Positions 62,053 through 64,000 of a stretch of 64,000 bases of DNA are shown in pieces. The notes below the pieces were generated by a model, which was given only the letters and a program-made list of their open reading frames with translations, made no database searches and had not been told where the DNA came from. This stretch comes from Fidelibacterota bacterium. Lineage in GTDB: Bacteria; Marinisomatota; SORT01. Numbering within the stretch: the stretch's first letter is position 1; every line of letters begins with the position of its first letter. A program made the position numbers and the translations under genes. The stretch is from the NCBI GenBank assembly GCA_022563775.1, contig JADFMS010000001.1, positions 1 to 64,000 on the forward strand, read 5' to 3'.

Positions 62053-64000
62053 TTATAAATCTACCCGTACACCAAACCGAATCTGCCTCGGCTGACCGAA
62101 CAAGTCGTCCGCACCGGCAACAGATACACCCTGAGTCTGCCAGAAGTGCTGGCGATGAGCGAGGTTCACCGCACGATAAAGCTCTTCATATTGCGGTCCT
62201 TCCACATCCAGGGTCGCTTGGCTTAGCAGTGGATCTGTCAAGTATCCGTCATCTTCGGCGCTTCCGGTTCTGCCGTAGACGTTTAGAATGTTCTTCCTGT
62301 TCAGGAGGTTCTGAACGTAAATATACCAGTTCGTGTTTATGTTGCCGAAGCGAATGGTTTTGTCAAGCCGCATGTCCAGTGTGAATGTAGCCGGCGTAGT
62401 AGAACTGTTTATGGGCTCTAACGGTCTGCGCGTCCGGGGGTCGTCGTCAGCTAATATGCCCCCTTCGTCTATTCCACGCTGACCAATATCACCGAATACC
62501 TTCGTAAAGGCGTGACCGCTGCTGAAGTTGAACAGAGCATTAATTCCGGTTTCTTTTAATAGCGTGCCACCTTCGTTCCGTCCCATTCTATAATCGAGAT
62601 TAATAGTGCCGACATGCTTCTGATTGAATGTCAGCGGGGAAATAACCGTCGGATTAGGCGTGAATAACTGGACCGACGATGTCGCAGAATTCGGTACGGA
62701 ACCTGTGCCGAGCGCGTCCGAGAAGGTGTAATTTATATTAGCCGACAACCTCTCAGTGCGGCGAATTCTCAGCGAGAACTCGAACCCCTTGGTCGTTCCG
62801 AAATCGCCGTTTACATAGCGCTGATAGCTTGCGGCATTCGTAACAAGAGGATTTACCGTAACATCACGGTATTGCAGTTTGCCCGATTCATCGCGGTAAA
62901 AGAGCGAGAGATCAAAGGCTGCATTATCGGTCAATTGGTGACCGAACCCGACCTCATATTGGATTGTTTCCTCGACATCAAGATCAAACGCCTGCGGGTC
63001 CGGGATGAAGTTCTGACCACCTAAATTCAATGCTACGTTCCAGGGACCCCGATAGAGGCGACTGAGCTCCGGTAACTGCACGAACTTGCCGTACTGCATG
63101 TGAAAGACCGTCCTGTCGGATACCGGGAATGAAATGCCGAGTCTTGGACTGAACTCCACAATGGCGTCAACCTTATCAAGACACGATTCATCAATGTTGA
63201 AGGTTGCAAGACTGAAACAAGGCGCTTCGAAACCCGGGATTAGCACATCTTCACCCAAAGCATTGGTTATCGTGGTGTCTCTCCACACGAAATCGTCAAC
63301 GTCGAAAATATCCATGCGTAAACCGAAGTTCACTACAAGGTCGCCGACCTCGAACTTGTCCTGAGCATAAATATTCGAGAAGACAGGGTTTCTTGCTCCT
63401 TCAAAGCCATCGACGTCAATTTCATTGCCGAAAACGTCGTAGCCGTAGTTATTGAGCCTGAGACCTCTACCCCATATTATCTTTTCGGAAACACAATCCT
63501 TCCTATTCTGCTCAACGCTCTGATCCCTATCACAGGCGCCTATCAGTTCCGGCTCGGCTAACAAAGCCTCAAGTAATACGCCGCCGCTGCCGCCTGTCCT
63601 GGCTCTGAATCCTATTCCGCCACCGGCACCGCCGCCGGCACCGCTTCCGGTGCCCCAATGGCGTATAGTATACGAGCGCCATCCACCACCGGCTTTAATC
63701 TCATGGCTGCCAATCTGCGTTGTAATATCAAATGTGCCGCCCACATAGTTCTGCTTGAATTTCGAGGGCTCCGTTAGCGCGGCACCCGGTCGCCAGAACG
63801 GGAAACCGAATATGTCATACGCAAGAGGAGGGGTTGTTCCAGTCTTACTCTCCCAATCACTGATAGTGTCTCCATTAGCGTTAACCGAAAATTGCCCTCT
63901 CGCAATACCTTCATCCCAAATGCGGAGACTATCAGTATAGGCGAGCCAGTCTTCCTTGAATACCGGATCCTGAACTATTTTTCTGTTATCAAAGTAGTTC
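62053..64000 (-). CDS. TonB-dependent receptor, N-terminus beyond window
   Basis: The frame is open without interruption from the right edge (64000) to the stop at 62053, giving 649 codons of a longer gene. A GTG at 63744 is an internal Val, not the start. Barrel features are FGLRMDIFDVDDFVWRD, SPRLGISFPVSDRTVFHMQYGKFVQ and the terminal FGVRVDL. A Gly-rich stretch (GTGSGAGGGAGGGIG) lies in an extracellular loop. It should be first in the operon with the 1161-residue exported protein and PorV-like protein, separated from the next gene by 183 bp containing the repeat. Substrate unknown. Confidence 0.92.
   Translation of the reverse strand, partial: NYFDNRKIVQDPVFKEDWLAYTDSLRIWDEGIARGQFSVNANGDTISDWESKTGTTPPLAYDIFGFPFWRPGAALTEPSKFKQNYVGGTFDITTQIGSHEIKAGGGWRSYTIRHWGTGSGAGGGAGGGIGFRARTGGSGGVLLEALLAEPELIGACDRDQSVEQNRKDCVSEKIIWGRGLRLNNYGYDVFGNEIDVDGFEGARNPVFSNIYAQDKFEVGDLVVNFGLRMDIFDVDDFVWRDTTITNALGEDVLIPGFEAPCFSLATFNIDESCLDKVDAIVEFSPRLGISFPVSDRTVFHMQYGKFVQLPELSRLYRGPWNVALNLGGQNFIPDPQAFDLDVEETIQYEVGFGHQLTDNAAFDLSLFYRDESGKLQYRDVTVNPLVTNAASYQRYVNGDFGTTKGFEFSLRIRRTERLSANINYTFSDALGTGSVPNSATSSVQLFTPNPTVISPLTFNQKHVGTINLDYRMGRNEGGTLLKETGINALFNFSSGHAFTKVFGDIGQRGIDEGGILADDDPRTRRPLEPINSSTTPATFTLDMRLDKTIRFGNINTNWYIYVQNLLNRKNILNVYGRTGSAEDDGYLTDPLLSQATLDVEGPQYEELYRAVNLAHRQHFWQTQGVSVAGADDLFGQPRQIRFGVRVDL

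Noticed and set aside
63744..64000. Start or frameshift of the TonB receptor at GTG 63744.
   Set aside because: The frame upstream of GTG is open to the edge and encodes plausible receptor sequence (DIFGFPFWRPG), so GTG is an internal Val and no frameshift is needed.
1..64000. CRISPR arrays, insertion sequences, prophage, rRNA operons, replication origin.
   Set aside because: No regularly spaced repeats, transposase or integrase motifs, phage genes or rRNA signatures were seen on either strand; DnaA-box clusters were not found by eye.

Overview
The window is a gene-dense bacterial chromosome segment, about 40% GC by eye (counted nowhere). The copper, iron and far-right regions look GC-richer and the first kilobase AT-richer. 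The gene set points to the FCB superphylum outside Bacteroidetes proper: PorV/PorQ-type outer-membrane protein, TonB-dependent receptors with paired exported proteins, DUF4159/DUF4175-type proteins, and a YbeY with Asp in place of the third catalytic His. Candidatus Marinimicrobia (Neomarinimicrobiota) is my best guess; this is inference. Promoters are sigma70-like (TTGACA, about 17 bp, TATATT) with frequent Shine-Dalgarno sites, unlike classical Bacteroidetes. TTG starts are common.

Layout. 1-0.8 kb: 3'-truncated pentapeptide-repeat gene (-). 1.0-1.4 kb: VOC-family gene, then about 440 bp of palindromic repeats. 1.8-4.5 kb: csoR-copA copper efflux operon with promoter and probable operator. 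4.8-8.1 kb: fur-feoB-(Cys-rich small protein)-dtxR/feoA iron operon behind a Fur box. 8.1-15 kb: mltG-uvrD-giant TPR protein. 15.1-22.8 kb: envC-like-holB-ricT-metG-tatD-rsmA-outer-membrane protein, ending in a terminator. 23-24.6 kb: cyclic-nucleotide-binding protein and AI-2E-type permease (+). 24.6-26.3 kb: exported TPR protein (-).

26.4-34.6 kb is a compact plus-strand operon: DUF456, DUF4159, a membrane-anchored coiled-coil protein of the DUF4175 type, exported TPR protein, exported protein of unknown function, and YjbQ. This is the strongest candidate in the window for a poorly described envelope system. 34.6-35.9 kb: mazG-greA, with a structured leader and an apparent missing start codon in mazG. 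36.1-37.5 kb: M28 peptidase. 37.5-42.8 kb: acyl-CoA dehydrogenase-pgpH-ybeY-CNNM. 42.9-48.7 kb: carboxyltransferase-AtuA-AtuA small subunit, then a GlmU-like enzyme and enoyl-CoA hydratase, resembling branched acyl-CoA or terpenoid catabolism. 48.8-52.7 kb: recJ, rnpB, zinc-ribbon protein, NIF3 and tRNA-Val (all -).

53.0-56.2 kb: TonB-dependent receptor plus a probable lipoprotein. 56.2-57.2 kb: DUF1028-TPR protein. 57.3-64.0 kb: TonB receptor (5' end beyond the window), a 1161-residue exported protein with a FlgD/type IX-like C-terminus, and a PorV-like protein. Metal handling forms one functional block, envelope biogenesis and housekeeping a second, and nutrient uptake/secretion a third. 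No CRISPR array, insertion sequence, prophage or rRNA was seen.
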